Assembly (NCBI GenBank): GCA_029253285.1
Contig: JAQWZU010000004.1
Coordinates: 1 to 38,873, forward strand
Length of the DNA stretch: 38,873 nucleotides
Direction of reading: 5' to 3'
DNA from: Akkermansiaceae bacterium
Lineage (GTDB): Bacteria; Verrucomicrobiota; Verrucomicrobiia; Verrucomicrobiales; Akkermansiaceae
Part shown: in pieces, positions 17,742 to 28,500 of the stretch
Layout: each line of letters begins with the position of its first letter
Numbering within the stretch: the stretch's first letter is position 1
Program-made: the position numbers and the translations under genes
Notes under the pieces: generated by a model
Databases searched by the model: none
What the model was told of the DNA's origin: nothing
What the model saw: only the letters and a program-made list of their open reading frames with translations

Positions 17742-18179
17742 TTAAACGTCGATTGGTGCGACTTGCTCCAGATGAATGCCATATAATTTGGCAATCTCGG
17801 GAGCATCCGACTTCCGGTAAATCTCGCGATAGTAGATTTCCTTGATCCCGTAGGCACACAAGGTCTGCATGCAAGCAGTGCATGGCATGGTCGTCGTCGC
17901 AACCAATTTTGCTTCACCGCGCTTAAACAGGCTGCAAAGATTCACCTCGGCATGAAGCATGTATTTCTGCCGACCATCTCGGTTATCCCAGAATCCTCCA
18001 GGCGCATCAAATCCCGGCGCCAATCCGTTGTAGGCGGTAGCAATAACGCGGTTATCCCAATCGAGCGCGGCCGCCCCCACCTTTCGAAACGGGTCCTCGG
18101 AGCGCAAACTCGCCACCTCAGCCAATGCCATGGCGTATTCCGGAATAGACAATCTTGCCTCACTCATACGTTTCACCAT
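17742..18179 (-). CDS. Deoxycytidylate deaminase family protein
   Basis: A 145-residue zinc deaminase of the cytidine/dCMP deaminase fold. Ligands and catalytic residue are present: His76-Ala77-Glu78 (LHAEVN) and Cys100-x-x-Cys103 (TTTMPCTACMQTL). AAALDWDNRVIATAYNGLAP is the typical substrate-side segment of dCMP deaminases (ComEB-like), which feed dUMP to thymidylate synthesis. The substrate is inferred from this similarity. The start is either the ATG at 18179 or the ATG four codons later. It is divergent from the phosphoesterase gene with only 17 bases between starts, so their promoters must overlap the coding regions. Confidence 0.85.
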   Translation of the reverse strand: MVKRMSEARLSIPEYAMALAEVASLRSEDPFRKVGAAALDWDNRVIATAYNGLAPGFDAPGGFWDNRDGRQKYMLHAEVNLCSLFKRGEAKLVATTTMPCTACMQTLCAYGIKEIYYREIYRKSDAPEIAKLYGIHLEQVAPIDV

Positions 18180-18196
18180 AAGGAAAGCCCGCCGAT

Positions 18197-19054
18197 ATGT
18201 CCAGCAAGCCGAAACTCGAGTCCCTGAAAAAAATCACCCGCCGCAGCTCAATCGGACTTCTTGCCGCCAGCATACCCAGCGGCATTTGGGCTGGAGCGAT
18301 CGAGCCCGACCAACTCTCGACCACCCATCGCGAAATCACCCTGCCTCGCTGGCCCAAGGCTCTCGACGGATTCAAGATCGCCCAGGTAACTGACCTTCAC
18401 TACCGACCAGGAGCCGATGACAAACTCCTCGCCAAAGTCATCGCCGCGCTCATAGAGGAATCTCCGAACCTCATTGCCATCACCGGAGACTTTATCATTC
18501 AAGATCAATCCTCACTTCCCGAATTGTTCCGTGAACTCAAAGTCCTCTCCGCACCGCACGGAATCATCGCCAGCCCGGGAAACCATGATCGCTGGCACTG
18601 CTCCCCATCACTTCTCCGCAAGACCATCGAAAAATCCGGAGTGAGCTATCTCGCGAATGCCGGAACGACCCTTTCAATTAAAGGTGAGGATGTTTTTATC
18701 GCTGGTATCGACTCCATTTGGGGAGGCACACCGGACCCCTCAAAAACCTGGAGCGGGCATCAAGGACATCAGCCCGTCATCGCGCTCGTCCACGAACCGG
18801 ATGCCTTCGACCATTTACGCCCCTACCATCGCATCGATCTCCAACTCTCAGGCCATACCCACGGAGGACAATGCCGCGTCCCTTTGATCGGATACGCCCC
18901 GGCCAAGGTAAAGTACGGCAAAAACTATATTTACGGACACTACGAGAAAGAGCAATCCCAGCTCTGGGTCGGGCGAGGCATCGGCACTGTAGGCCTCCGC
19001 GTTCGCTTTGCCTGCTCGCCGGAACTCGTCATCCTTACTTTGCGCTCTGCCTAA
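18197..19054 (+). CDS. Exported metallophosphoesterase (YkuE/LpxG-like)
   Basis: A 285-residue calcineurin-type phosphoesterase. Metal ligands are in order: Asp66 and His68 (VTDLHYRPG), Asp98 (ITGDFI), Asn129-His130 (SPGNHDRW) and the late GHTHGGQ. The N-terminus carries [19 protein letters not shown], a twin-arginine-like signal, so the enzyme is probably exported folded. Relatives include Bacillus YkuE and UDP-diacylglucosamine hydrolase LpxG, so a role in envelope lipid or phosphodiester metabolism is possible but not shown. Its end overlaps the convergent DUF255 gene by 20 bases. Confidence 0.88.
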   Translation: MSSKPKLESLKKITRRSSIGLLAASIPSGIWAGAIEPDQLSTTHREITLPRWPKALDGFKIAQVTDLHYRPGADDKLLAKVIAALIEESPNLIAITGDFIIQDQSSLPELFRELKVLSAPHGIIASPGNHDRWHCSPSLLRKTIEKSGVSYLANAGTTLSIKGEDVFIAGIDSIWGGTPDPSKTWSGHQGHQPVIALVHEPDAFDHLRPYHRIDLQLSGHTHGGQCRVPLIGYAPAKVKYGKNYIYGHYEKEQSQLWVGRGIGTVGLRVRFACSPELVILTLRSA

Positions 19055-21152
19055 TAAGCAAAGCCTTTAACTTTTCAGGCGTGTTGACCGGTAGCTGACA
19101 GGTTTCCCCCTCACAATAATACGCTGTCGCCCTGCCCCCTCTCGGCTTCAAGGTCTTGGTAAAGTCACTGACCGGTCCATTCGAGCTCAGCAAAATCATA
19201 TTGGGATCGGGATGCTTCGCCGCCAATTCCAACATCTCCTGCCGCCCTTCTTCGCCCACAATCACGAGGCGGGCAGGCTTCTTGAGATACATCCTCATTC
19301 CTCGAATCATCTCCCCCATTCCACCCGGAGCCTCCCGAATCATAGGGACATATGCCCGAAGGGTCTTTTCAGCCACTTCCGAGAAATCCTCTCTCCCGGT
19401 AATTTCGGCTAGAATCAAAAATTCCCTCACCGCCACCGAACTCTCGGTGGGAATGGCCGAATCGTGCTGACCTTTCAGCCTGAGCACCAAATCATCACGC
19501 TTCTCCCCCTGAAAGAATCCCCCATTCTCCTCATCGTAAAAATGCTTTTTCGATTCCTCCGCCAACTTCACCGCAAATGCCAGCACTCCGGCATCAAGGG
19601 TCGCTTCATACAATTGACGGGTTCCCCGCAGAAAAAAGAGATAGCTCTCCGCTTGCAAGGTCCCATCCTTTTCGCCGTCCCTCCAGCGGTGGGAAAGACG
19701 TTCCTTCTTGGCGTCCCACAGCTTTGCCTTCACAAAGCGATGCGCTTTTCCCGCCGCCTGAAGATACTTCTTCTCGCCAAGAACCCTTCCGGCTCTGGCC
19801 ATCGATCCAATCATTAATCCATTCCACGACGCCAATACCTTGTCGTCCGTCGGCGGCGGCACGCGCTTCGCCCTCACTTTTACCAGCTTTTCCAGAATTC
19901 CCTTCACTGCGACAGCCTCCTCGTCACTCAAGGATGCCCGCACTTTCTTATAATGGAGGACATTCTGATCCGGCAAAGCTTCGGGATCACTATGATCCAC
20001 AAAGTTCCCCTTCACGGTCACACCAAGAACATCCTGCGCCAACTTCACTTCGTCCCCCGAGAGAACCTTCTTCAATTCCTCCAGGGTCCAGCAAAAATAT
20101 TTACCTTCCTTCCCTTCGCTCTGGGCGTCCTCTGCACAATAAAAGCCACCCTCCGGATGTGTCAGATCTCGTAAAACATAGTCGGCAATACCACGTGCCA
20201 CTTCTTGAAAATCCTTCTCGCCACTCACCAACCAAGCATCCAGATACAAGTCCAGAAGCTGGGCTTGATCATAGAGCATTTTCTCAAAATGAGGCACCAG
20301 CCATTCCCGGTCGACGGCATACCGATGAAATCCTCCGCCCACCTGATCATGAATCCCGCCGTTCATCATCTTCCGGCAGGTCATGATGGCAGCTTGGCGG
20401 GTTTCTTTATCCACCGATTGCAACATCAACCTGAAGATATTCACCTGGGGGAATTTCATCTCTTTTCCCAATCCACCCCAAGCCGGATCAATTTGATCCA
20501 AGGCCTGCGCAACAGATTCATCGACCAAGACTTGATTCAAATCTTCCTTACTTGCGGAAAGTTTAAGGGCCCCGGTGAAATATTCTTCCATCTGCCCATG
20601 CCCCAACTTGGCCTGGTTCAAAATCTCCTCGGGCTTGGTTTTCCAAACCTTCTGCACTTCCGAAAGCACTGTCTTAAATCCCATCCTACCTTGTTGATCC
20701 TTGGGCGGAAAATACGTCCCTCCGAAAAACGGCTTTAGGTCCGGAGTGAGAAACATATTCAGAGGCCAGCCGCCATTTTGCCGGGTCAGAGCCTGCAAAG
20801 CGGTCATATAGACCTTGTCCACGTCCGGCCGCTCTTCCCGATCCAATTTGATCGACACGTAATTCTCATTGAGAAATTTCGCGATCTCATCATTTTCGAA
20901 CGATTCCCGCTCCATGACATGGCACCAATGGCAGGTCGAATAGCCCACACTCAGCAAAATCAGCTTATTTTCCTTCTTTGCCTTCGCAAAGGCTTCCTCG
21001 CCCCAAGGATACCAATCCACCGGATTATGGGCATGGAGCAGCAAATAAGGTGATTTTTCCTTGGCCAGGCGATTCGCCTTCTTTTCCTCTCCCAAGCATG
21101 GAGCAATTGAAGAAAAAACAGCCAACGTCGTTAAGACCACCTCGCGAATCAT
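19035..21152 (-). CDS. Secreted DUF255/YyaL-type thioredoxin-domain protein
   Basis: A 705-residue member of the YyaL/spermatogenesis-associated-20 family. After a signal peptide ([20 protein letters not shown], cut near GEE) comes the DUF255 thioredoxin-like domain, with [20 protein letters not shown] and the redox-like motif CHWCH at 74-78 (HVMERESF follows). The rest (about 200-700) is the alpha/alpha-toroid, six-hairpin-glycosidase-like domain. The biochemical activity of the family is not established. An export signal is a noteworthy difference, since many homologues are cytoplasmic. It converges on the metallophosphoesterase gene. Confidence 0.9.
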   Translation of the reverse strand: MIREVVLTTLAVFSSIAPCLGEEKKANRLAKEKSPYLLLHAHNPVDWYPWGEEAFAKAKKENKLILLSVGYSTCHWCHVMERESFENDEIAKFLNENYVSIKLDREERPDVDKVYMTALQALTRQNGGWPLNMFLTPDLKPFFGGTYFPPKDQQGRMGFKTVLSEVQKVWKTKPEEILNQAKLGHGQMEEYFTGALKLSASKEDLNQVLVDESVAQALDQIDPAWGGLGKEMKFPQVNIFRLMLQSVDKETRQAAIMTCRKMMNGGIHDQVGGGFHRYAVDREWLVPHFEKMLYDQAQLLDLYLDAWLVSGEKDFQEVARGIADYVLRDLTHPEGGFYCAEDAQSEGKEGKYFCWTLEELKKVLSGDEVKLAQDVLGVTVKGNFVDHSDPEALPDQNVLHYKKVRASLSDEEAVAVKGILEKLVKVRAKRVPPPTDDKVLASWNGLMIGSMARAGRVLGEKKYLQAAGKAHRFVKAKLWDAKKERLSHRWRDGEKDGTLQAESYLFFLRGTRQLYEATLDAGVLAFAVKLAEESKKHFYDEENGGFFQGEKRDDLVLRLKGQHDSAIPTESSVAVREFLILAEITGREDFSEVAEKTLRAYVPMIREAPGGMGEMIRGMRMYLKKPARLVIVGEEGRQEMLELAAKHPDPNMILLSSNGPVSDFTKTLKPRGGRATAYYCEGETCQLPVNTPEKLKALLIRQSAK

Positions 21153-21324
21153 GGCGAAAACCTACACCGGAGCACAAAAAACGGAATTTTAATTCTTCCC
21201 GGGTTACCGAAAGGTAAATTTGCACTGAAATTTCCGCCATCAGACTTGCCCCAGGGCCACCTTCCCCCTTAACTCTCCGCTCCCGGAGCAAGATCACCTA
21301 TTCTGCTCCACAGATACTCCTGCC

Positions 21325-23565
21325 ATGATTGAAAATATCCGCAAATACACCGGCCTCATGATTGTTGTGCTGGTCCTTCTCTTTATTGGACTCGTATTCC
21401 TCGGCGACACTGCCCGCAATAGTTTTGCCGGCAAACCCGTCATGGAAGTCAATGGCGTCGCCGTCTCCCAAAAGGAATTCGATCGCATGTCCGGCAACGC
21501 CTTACAAATTCCATCCGCATTGGCCCAAGCAGGTCCCCTTTCCCAATCCAGCAAGGTGATCGCCAGCCACTATCTCGGCGACAGCGTCCTTGCCAACCCA
21601 ATGACCTCGGCCGCCTCAATTCTCACCGAGATGACCGAATACCTCCAGGGCAGTGACCCCGGGCGATTCCTGGCCAATCGGATCGCAGTTCGCGAAGCAG
21701 GACTCGACTATGGAGCCACTCCGGGGCCCGACGAGGTCGAATCCTTCATCGAAAAAGTCCTCTTCGCTGATCAGGACGGAAATTTTGACCAGGTCGCCTT
21801 CTCCGAATTCATGGAGAAAAAGATCGGTCGCCTCGGCATCGGCAGTCGCGGATTCAACGGATACGTTCGTGACCTCCTGACCGCACAAAACATTGCCAAA
21901 ATCCTCGGTGCGGGTATCGCAGCCGACTCCTCGACCGCGGCCACCCACTACAGTCTCGACAAGCAAAGCATCACCGCCCAGCAAGTCACGCTCGACATGC
22001 TCGACTTCGAGAAAGACCTCAAGCCTACCGAGGAGGAGATCAAAGCCTTCTACGAGGAAAACAAAGAAAACTACTTCTCCGACGAACTCCGCAAGACGAC
22101 TTACATCTTCGCCGAGCCAGATTGGCAGGCCGCATACGACAAGCAGGAAGAGGAAAAAGCTAAAGCGGCCGAAGAAGCGAAGAGGGCGGCCGATGAAGCC
22201 AAGAAAAAAGCCGTAGAAGCAGAAGCAAAAGCCGACGCTGAAAAGAAAACAGACGAGGAAACTACCGCGCCTAAGGTCAATGGCGAAGCCCCCATAACTC
22301 CGGAAAAGCCGGGAGAGACTCCGCCCTCTCCGGAAAAGACTACCGAGACCGAAGAAACTACCGAAACCGCTGAATCTCCTGAGAAGCCAGCTGAGATTCC
22401 TGCCGAAACCACCGAAGAAGGTGCAGAAGGCGATCCAGGAGCCCAGGGCGAACCAGCCCCGGAAACTCCGGCTAAGGAAGAAACCCCTGCTCCCAAGAGC
22501 GAAGAAACAACGGCGCCTCCCGCCGAAGAAACTGCGGAACCCAAAGTGGTTAAAGATGAAGCCAAGGAAACTACTGAGAAATCTGCTGAATCCACCGGAA
22601 AGCCTACTGAAGAAACCAAAGCCACTCCCGGAGAAACCAAAGAAGACACCGCCAAGCCGGAAGTGGAGACCAAGCCAGCACCGGTCCCTGAAAAAAGTCC
22701 CAAGGACAAACTCTCGTTCCAGAACAAGGAAAAGGCCGTCGACTCACTCAGCAATGACATCTCGGACTTCTTCGATGACCTCATCAACGACGGCGGCAAC
22801 GACTTTGAAAAGCATGCCGCTAATGCCGGATATGAGGTGAAAACCAGCGAACTCTTCTCCCAAAGCAAACCCGCCGAAGGGCTGGATCAACGCATCACCA
22901 GCAAAAATACCGACTCCGGAATCAGCACCCTCGCCGATGCCGTCTTCCGCGCCCCCGTCGATGGTGAGCCGGATGAAAGACTGACCTACCCATATCGCAC
23001 CGGCGATGGTTGGTTCGTTGGCCGTCTCGACGAATCGGTCGCTCCAGTTCAGCTCAGCTATGAGGAAGCCAAGGTCCGCGCAACGGTCGACCTCAAGAAG
23101 AAAACCGCCCGGGATAAAATGATCGCCCGCGCCAAAGAACTCCACGAAAAGCTCAGCGCCGGTGTCAAAGAGGGCAAAACCTTCGAAGAAGCAGCCAAAG
23201 CCATCGACGAAAAAATTGTTGTCAGCAAGCAACCCAATCTTGCCAAGCCCGACCTCAGCGGAATCCCCATTCAGTATCGGGCCCAGTTTGGCGGACAGGC
23301 TCCCCCAGCGTTCCAGGCAGCCCAGTATGTCAATCCCGGAGAGATCGCCGAGGTCAAGTTCACTCCAAGTGAAGACAACCCGGAGAAAGCGCTCATCGTT
23401 TTCGTCGAAAAACGCGAAGTCACTGTCAGTGATGCCTACAGTTCGGAACTCAATCGCTCGATCGATAACCAGTCCGGCCTCGCTCGCTATCTCGCCTTCC
23501 AAAACTGGCTCTACGAACAATACGATAAGAACCAAGTGATCGTTGTTGGGGACAAACAACAATAG
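21325..23565 (+). CDS. PpiD-like periplasmic chaperone without a visible parvulin domain
   Basis: A 746-residue inner-membrane-anchored SurA/PpiD-like protein. A single helix at about 9-27 (TGLMIVVLVLLFIGLVFLG) is followed by a SurA_N-like chaperone domain (AGKPVMEVNGVAVSQKEFDR). A low-complexity linker of about 200 residues (270-465), rich in Glu, Lys, Thr, Pro and Ala, begins with an Ala/Lys/Glu coiled-coil-like part. The C-terminal part (470-746) resembles the end of PpiD. The parvulin signatures I would expect between these parts (HIL and GGDLGWF-type) are absent, so prolyl isomerase activity is unlikely. It probably assists folding of exported proteins at the translocon exit. A TPR gene and metG follow closely. 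Confidence 0.82.
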   Translation: MIENIRKYTGLMIVVLVLLFIGLVFLGDTARNSFAGKPVMEVNGVAVSQKEFDRMSGNALQIPSALAQAGPLSQSSKVIASHYLGDSVLANPMTSAASILTEMTEYLQGSDPGRFLANRIAVREAGLDYGATPGPDEVESFIEKVLFADQDGNFDQVAFSEFMEKKIGRLGIGSRGFNGYVRDLLTAQNIAKILGAGIAADSSTAATHYSLDKQSITAQQVTLDMLDFEKDLKPTEEEIKAFYEENKENYFSDELRKTTYIFAEPDWQAAYDKQEEEKAKAAEEAKRAADEAKKKAVEAEAKADAEKKTDEETTAPKVNGEAPITPEKPGETPPSPEKTTETEETTETAESPEKPAEIPAETTEEGAEGDPGAQGEPAPETPAKEETPAPKSEETTAPPAEETAEPKVVKDEAKETTEKSAESTGKPTEETKATPGETKEDTAKPEVETKPAPVPEKSPKDKLSFQNKEKAVDSLSNDISDFFDDLINDGGNDFEKHAANAGYEVKTSELFSQSKPAEGLDQRITSKNTDSGISTLADAVFRAPVDGEPDERLTYPYRTGDGWFVGRLDESVAPVQLSYEEAKVRATVDLKKKTARDKMIARAKELHEKLSAGVKEGKTFEEAAKAIDEKIVVSKQPNLAKPDLSGIPIQYRAQFGGQAPPAFQAAQYVNPGEIAEVKFTPSEDNPEKALIVFVEKREVTVSDAYSSELNRSIDNQSGLARYLAFQNWLYEQYDKNQVIVVGDKQQ

Positions 23566-23579
23566 CAACTTTCCAAACC

Positions 23580-23921
23580 ATGGCCGACACCACTGCCCGC
23601 GACGAAGCTATCGAGCAGGGTCATACGCACCTCGCCATGGGTGAACTGGAACACGCGGAAGCCTGTTATCGGAAGTCCACCGAACTCGACGATAACTTCT
23701 TCGACGGCTGGCAGGCTCTCGCCATGACTCTCCTCAAACTTGAAAAAGTCAAGGAAGCCATCGGCTGCGGAATCAAGGCCACCATGCTTGAACCCAACGA
23801 CCTCCTCGCCTGGACCGGCCTCTCCCAAATGTATGTCCGCGACGGTCAAATCGCCGAAGCCGAACACGCCAAAGGAAACGCCCGCATCCTCTCGATGGGA
23901 GGCAAAGTTACCAATCTCTAA
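23580..23921 (+). CDS. Small TPR protein
   Basis: A 113-residue cytoplasmic protein made of three tetratricopeptide repeats: AIEQGHTHLAMGELEHAEAC (from residue 10), DGWQALAMTLLKLEKVKEAI and AWTGLSQMYVRDGQIAEAEH. No signal peptide or other domain is present. It lies 14 bases after the PpiD-like gene and 13 bases before metG, so the three form a likely operon. A protein-binding adaptor role is inferred from the fold only. Confidence 0.85.
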   Translation: MADTTARDEAIEQGHTHLAMGELEHAEACYRKSTELDDNFFDGWQALAMTLLKLEKVKEAIGCGIKATMLEPNDLLAWTGLSQMYVRDGQIAEAEHAKGNARILSMGGKVTNL

Positions 23922-23934
23922 TTCATTCTTTCCA

Positions 23935-25500
23935 ATGTTCTTTGTTACCACCGCGATCGACTACCCAAATGGTAAGCCCCACATTGGCCACGCTTACGAA
24001 AAAATTCTCGCGGATGTTCTCACCCGCTATCGCCGCTTTCGAGGCGAGGAAGCTTATTTCCTCACCGGAGTTGATCAGCACGGACAGAAAATGGTTAAGA
24101 CAGCAGAGGCCGAAGGCGTCAATGTCGCGACATTAACAAAGCGCAACACGAAGGGCTTCATCAAGCTCTGGGACAAGCTGGACGTCCGCTACGACGGCTG
24201 GGCTGAAACAACTGACGATCGCCACAAGGCTTGCGTGCAGACCATCCTCACCGAACTCGAAACCAAGGGATCACTTTACAAGAAGTCTTACGCCGGATTC
24301 TACTCCGTCCGTCAGGAACAATACCTCACCGACCGCGATCGGAATGAGGAAGGCGAATTCGGCCCCGAGTGGGGCGAGGTCGAGGAGCGAGAAGAAGAGA
24401 ACTGGTATTTCAAACTCTCCGATCACGCCGATTGGCTCAAGTCCACCGTCGAAAACGATGACCTCAAGATCATCCCGACATTCCGTAAAAGCGAAGTGCT
24501 CAATGCTATCGAACGCGCCGGCGAAACCGACCTTTGCATTTCCCGCCCCAAAGACCGTATGTCTTGGGGGATTCCCCTTCCCTTTGATCCCGACTTCGTG
24601 ACCTACGTTTGGTTCGATGCCCTAATCAACTACATCTCCCTGGCAGGATACAAAAAGCCCGACGGAAGTGACCTTCCTGATTTCGAGGAACTCTGGCCCG
24701 CCGACCTTCAAATCATCGGTAAAGATATTCTTGTTCCGGCACATGCGATTTACTGGCCATGTATGCTTCACGCGATGGGCTTCGAGGCCAAAGAGATGCC
24801 CACCCTTCTCGTTCACGGATTTTGGAACATTCGCGGGGACAAAATGTCCAAGTCCCTCGGCAACATTGTCGATCCGGACGAACTCTCGGACAAGTTCGGC
24901 ACCGATGCCCTACGCTACTATCTCTGCCGTGACATCAACTCTGGTAAAGACAGCGACTTCGACATCGAGCGCCTTGTCATGCTCTTCAATACCGAACTTG
25001 CCAACGATCTTGGCAACCTCCTCAACCGGTCGATCAACATGACCAAGGGATTCTGCAACTCCACCATCAGCGCGACCGACACTGATGACGAAGGAGACAT
25101 TGCTCTCCGCGAATCGCTCGCTTCCTGCACCGCAGCCTATAAAACGGCAATGGACAATTGCGAAGTCAGCGTAGCCCTCCAAGCCATCAACGACCACGTC
25201 ACTCACTGCAACGGCTACCTCGAGCGGAACAAGCCGTGGGAAATGAAGAAGGACGAATCAAAAATGGAACGCGTCGGCGAGGTCCTCTCCCACACCGCTG
25301 AATCCTGCGCCCATCTCGCCCTGCTGCTGCGCCCCATCCTCCCGGAAGCAGCAGACAAGATTTTCGGTCAACTGAAAAAGGAGGAAGTCAAAGACCTCAC
25401 TATCGACCAACTCTCCTGGGGTCTCCTCACCGCCGGCCACCAAACCGGTAAGCCCAAGCCGGTCTTCCCCCGCATTCAGGCGGAAGAGAAGGAAGCTTAA
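23935..25500 (+). CDS. metG: Methionine-tRNA ligase
   Basis: Charges initiator and elongator tRNA-Met; a class I synthetase. The start at MFFVTTAIDYPNGKPHIGHA gives 521 residues; the frame is open further back (23740), but that part only shadows the TPR gene. The HIGH motif is His16-Ile-Gly-His19 and KMSKS is at 303-307. The connective-peptide region, GFYSVRQEQYLTDRDRNEEG and onward, contains none of the CxxC pairs that bind zinc in many MetRS, so this is a zinc-free form. The C-terminal tRNA-binding (EMAP/Trbp111) domain is absent, making it the short form. A strong terminator follows. Confidence 0.95.
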   Translation: MFFVTTAIDYPNGKPHIGHAYEKILADVLTRYRRFRGEEAYFLTGVDQHGQKMVKTAEAEGVNVATLTKRNTKGFIKLWDKLDVRYDGWAETTDDRHKACVQTILTELETKGSLYKKSYAGFYSVRQEQYLTDRDRNEEGEFGPEWGEVEEREEENWYFKLSDHADWLKSTVENDDLKIIPTFRKSEVLNAIERAGETDLCISRPKDRMSWGIPLPFDPDFVTYVWFDALINYISLAGYKKPDGSDLPDFEELWPADLQIIGKDILVPAHAIYWPCMLHAMGFEAKEMPTLLVHGFWNIRGDKMSKSLGNIVDPDELSDKFGTDALRYYLCRDINSGKDSDFDIERLVMLFNTELANDLGNLLNRSINMTKGFCNSTISATDTDDEGDIALRESLASCTAAYKTAMDNCEVSVALQAINDHVTHCNGYLERNKPWEMKKDESKMERVGEVLSHTAESCAHLALLLRPILPEAADKIFGQLKKEEVKDLTIDQLSWGLLTAGHQTGKPKPVFPRIQAEEKEA

Positions 25501-25513
25501 TTTATCTCTACAA

Positions 25514-25547
25514 AAAGCCCCGGCTGCGAATCGCAATCCGGGGCTTT
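25514..25547. terminator. Bidirectional terminator between metG and the SNF2 helicase gene
   Basis: A perfect 10-bp inverted repeat, AAAGCCCCGG (25514-25523) and CCGGGGCTTT (25538-25547), with a 14-base loop, sits between the two convergent stops. The stem is flanked by A/T-rich sequence, with A-run and T-run halves included in the arms. Confidence 0.85.
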
Positions 25548-25565
25548 GAAGTTTTCAGCTTACCC

Positions 25566-28500
25566 CTATTTCTTGGGGGGCTTTTTGGCCGCCTTCTTCG
25601 TGGCCTTCTTGGCTGCTTTTTTGGCGACCTTGGTCACGGTGGTGACCTTCTTAACGGCTGCCTTTTTCGCTGCCGGAGGCTTCGGCGGCGGCGGTGTCAT
25701 ATCCTCATCATCTCCACCTCCGTGACTGAGAATAAACTGAAGATCCTCCATTCCGAGATTCGAGGCAAAGCCTTCGTCTCCGAGAATATTGGTCACGAGC
25801 GCCGTCTTCTGGTGTTGCAGGATCCGAATCTTCTCCTCCACGGAATCGCGGGTCAGGAGACGATAGGCGATCACCTTGTTCTTCTGTCCAATTCGGTGCG
25901 TCCGGTCAATGGCCTGATTCTCCACTGCGGGGTTCCACCATGGATCGTAAAGGATGACGTAGGACGCCGAGGTCAGGTTGAGACCAGCACCACCTGCTTT
26001 GAGCGAGAGAAGGAAGACCGATGGATCCTTGGTCGTTTGAAATTTCTCAATCTCCCCTTTCCGGTCCTTGGTCTGACCGGTGAGATAGTTGAAGGGGCGA
26101 CTCTCGACTTCAAGACGCGTCTTGATGATGTCGAGCATGGAAACGAACTGCGAGAAAACGAGCACCTTGTGGTTTTCTTCGCGAAGCTGGTCGAGCAAAT
26201 AGAACAAGGCGTTCATCTTGGCGCTCTCCTCCTTGAGCCACTTTGGATCGATAAGACCGGGGTGACAACAGATCTGACGCAAACGCATCAGCCCTTGAAG
26301 AATCGCAAAGCTGTTCTTCTTAACCGCTTCGTCCGAATCGAGTCCGAGAAGAGCCTTCTGGATACGCTTAAGTTCGGCTTTGTAGAGTTCTTCCTGAATT
26401 CCATCCATTCCAGCGAAAACCTCTTCCTCTGTTCTTGGCGGAAGATCTTTTGCCACTTGACCTTTGGTCCGGCGAAGAAGGAAAGGACGCAAACGAGCAG
26501 CGAGACGGTTCTGACTGCTCGGGTCCTTCCGCTTGTCAAAGCGGCGCTTGAAGTAAGCGCGCGTTCCGAGAACACCCGGCATCGCAAAGGCCATCAGCGA
26601 CCACATGTCCATGAGCCGATTCTCAATCGGAGTACCAGTGAGGACGAGGCGATTTTCCGCATCCAGTTCGCGGGCACACTTCGCAGCCTTCGAATCCGGG
26701 TTCTTGATCTGCTGTCCTTCATCGAGAATTACGGTTAGCCAGCGGATTTTGTTTAACTCCTCCCCGCAGACGCGGAGCTGAGCGTAGTTCAGGACGAGAA
26801 TATCGAGCTCTTCGCGGACCTCCTTAAGATCGAGATCATCGCGAGTGCGAAGGACCTTCACGTTCAATTCCGGAGCAAATTTCCCGGCCTCGGTCGCCCA
26901 GACATCGAGCACGGATTTCGGGCAAACCACGAGAGCCGGCCCAAGTCGCTTCATCTTCTCATCTGACTCGGCATTTTTACGCAACCAGAGAATGTAAGTG
27001 ATACTCTGGATGGTTTTACCAAGACCCATATCATCCGCAAGAATTCCACCGAATCCATTGGTCGAAAGATAGGCCAGGAATTGGAATCCCTCGACCTGAT
27101 AAGGCCGAAGCTTGGCATTCAATTCAGTCGGCACATCGGGCTTGATATCGATCTGAATATCGCGGGCACGATCCTTGATTCGCTTCCAAGCTTTCGGGTC
27201 GAAGACCTCGGCAGCCTTTGGATCAGCTAATTGCATGGCGTGCATGCGGTGGGTTTCTCCGGAGAGATCAAAGGGATCAAGACCCAGTCTGGTGACCGCG
27301 TCGCGCTGATCTGGATCGAGTTTAATTTCCAAACGCATCCAAGAGCCGTCATCCATACGGACATAGCCACCACGAGCGGCAACCAACTGGCGAATTTGCG
27401 CTTTGGATAAATTCACACCATCAACATCGATGACGACGCGGAGATCGAACCAATCGATTTCCTGATTCACGACCTCAAAGCGAATTGCAGCGGTCACCGG
27501 ATCGGCCAAAATTGTCTTGAGCTTCTGCTCGATGTCCAACTCGAGGTAATCGGGCATGGACTCAATCCATTCCGCAAATTTCTCAGGAAACTGCTTGGTG
27601 ATCCGCCCTTTGAAGGCCTCCAGCTTCTCGTCATAAGTCAGGCCCATTTCCAGGAGAAGACTCGGAACAGGATACAGTTTCTCCCGAGCGAAACGCAGGA
27701 GGGCTTTCCCTTTTACCGGCTTTTGCTCGATGAGATCCCACCCGGCTTTGATCAATTTCTCTTCGCGACGTCCTTTGGATTCAAACGCCTTTACATCAAC
27801 GATAAGGTGCTCGGTTTCCGCAGCGGTCAGCCCCTGCTCAACCCACAATTTGAAGTGGGGAAAGAGATCCAAATCCGTCACCCGACGCTTCATCGAAGGA
27901 GGCAGACTTGATCCAATCTTACGCAGGAATTCCACCCCTTCCAAGCTGTCGATCACCGACTTTGGAATGGAATATCGTGGCATGATCTCGGTATCCTCCA
28001 ACCAACGGGGAGGACCGGGGAAGACGGTTTCGTCTGACTGGTATAGTTCGGTCCGACCGGGGAGCAAACGAACGGAGTGGGACACGAAATCCCCTGACTT
28101 CGTCACCAATTGAAGAGCGAAGGAATTTGGATCCATAGCGTCATCGTCACAAATCCAACTCAGCTTTTCATCCACCACCTTGAACGGACGTTCATCGAGG
28201 TTCACGAGGTATCCAGCCAACTCCTTCTGATGGAACAGCAGGTTCATGAAGCGACAGGATTCCTCTTGCTCAAGATCAAGGTAGGTCTCCCCACTCTTCT
28301 CGGAAAAGCGCAGGAAGTGTTCCCACAAAATCCGGCTGGCGGCATCCATCCTCAGGGCGGCGGCATCAAAGAGTTTCAGAATGCGTTCAATCTCCCCTTT
28401 TTCGCGGAGCGAGGTCCATTCTTCCTCTCCCTCTTCACGGGCTTCGACCCGGGCTTCGTTAATCGTCGAGAGAAGCCGGAATTCAATCTTATGAGGAATT

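Noticed and set aside
22130-22720. A possible tandem DNA repeat or frameshifted region in the PpiD-like gene
   Set aside because: The frame stays open and the C-terminal part resumes PpiD similarity, so this is a coded low-complexity linker and not an assembly error. The repeats are too irregular for a satellite.
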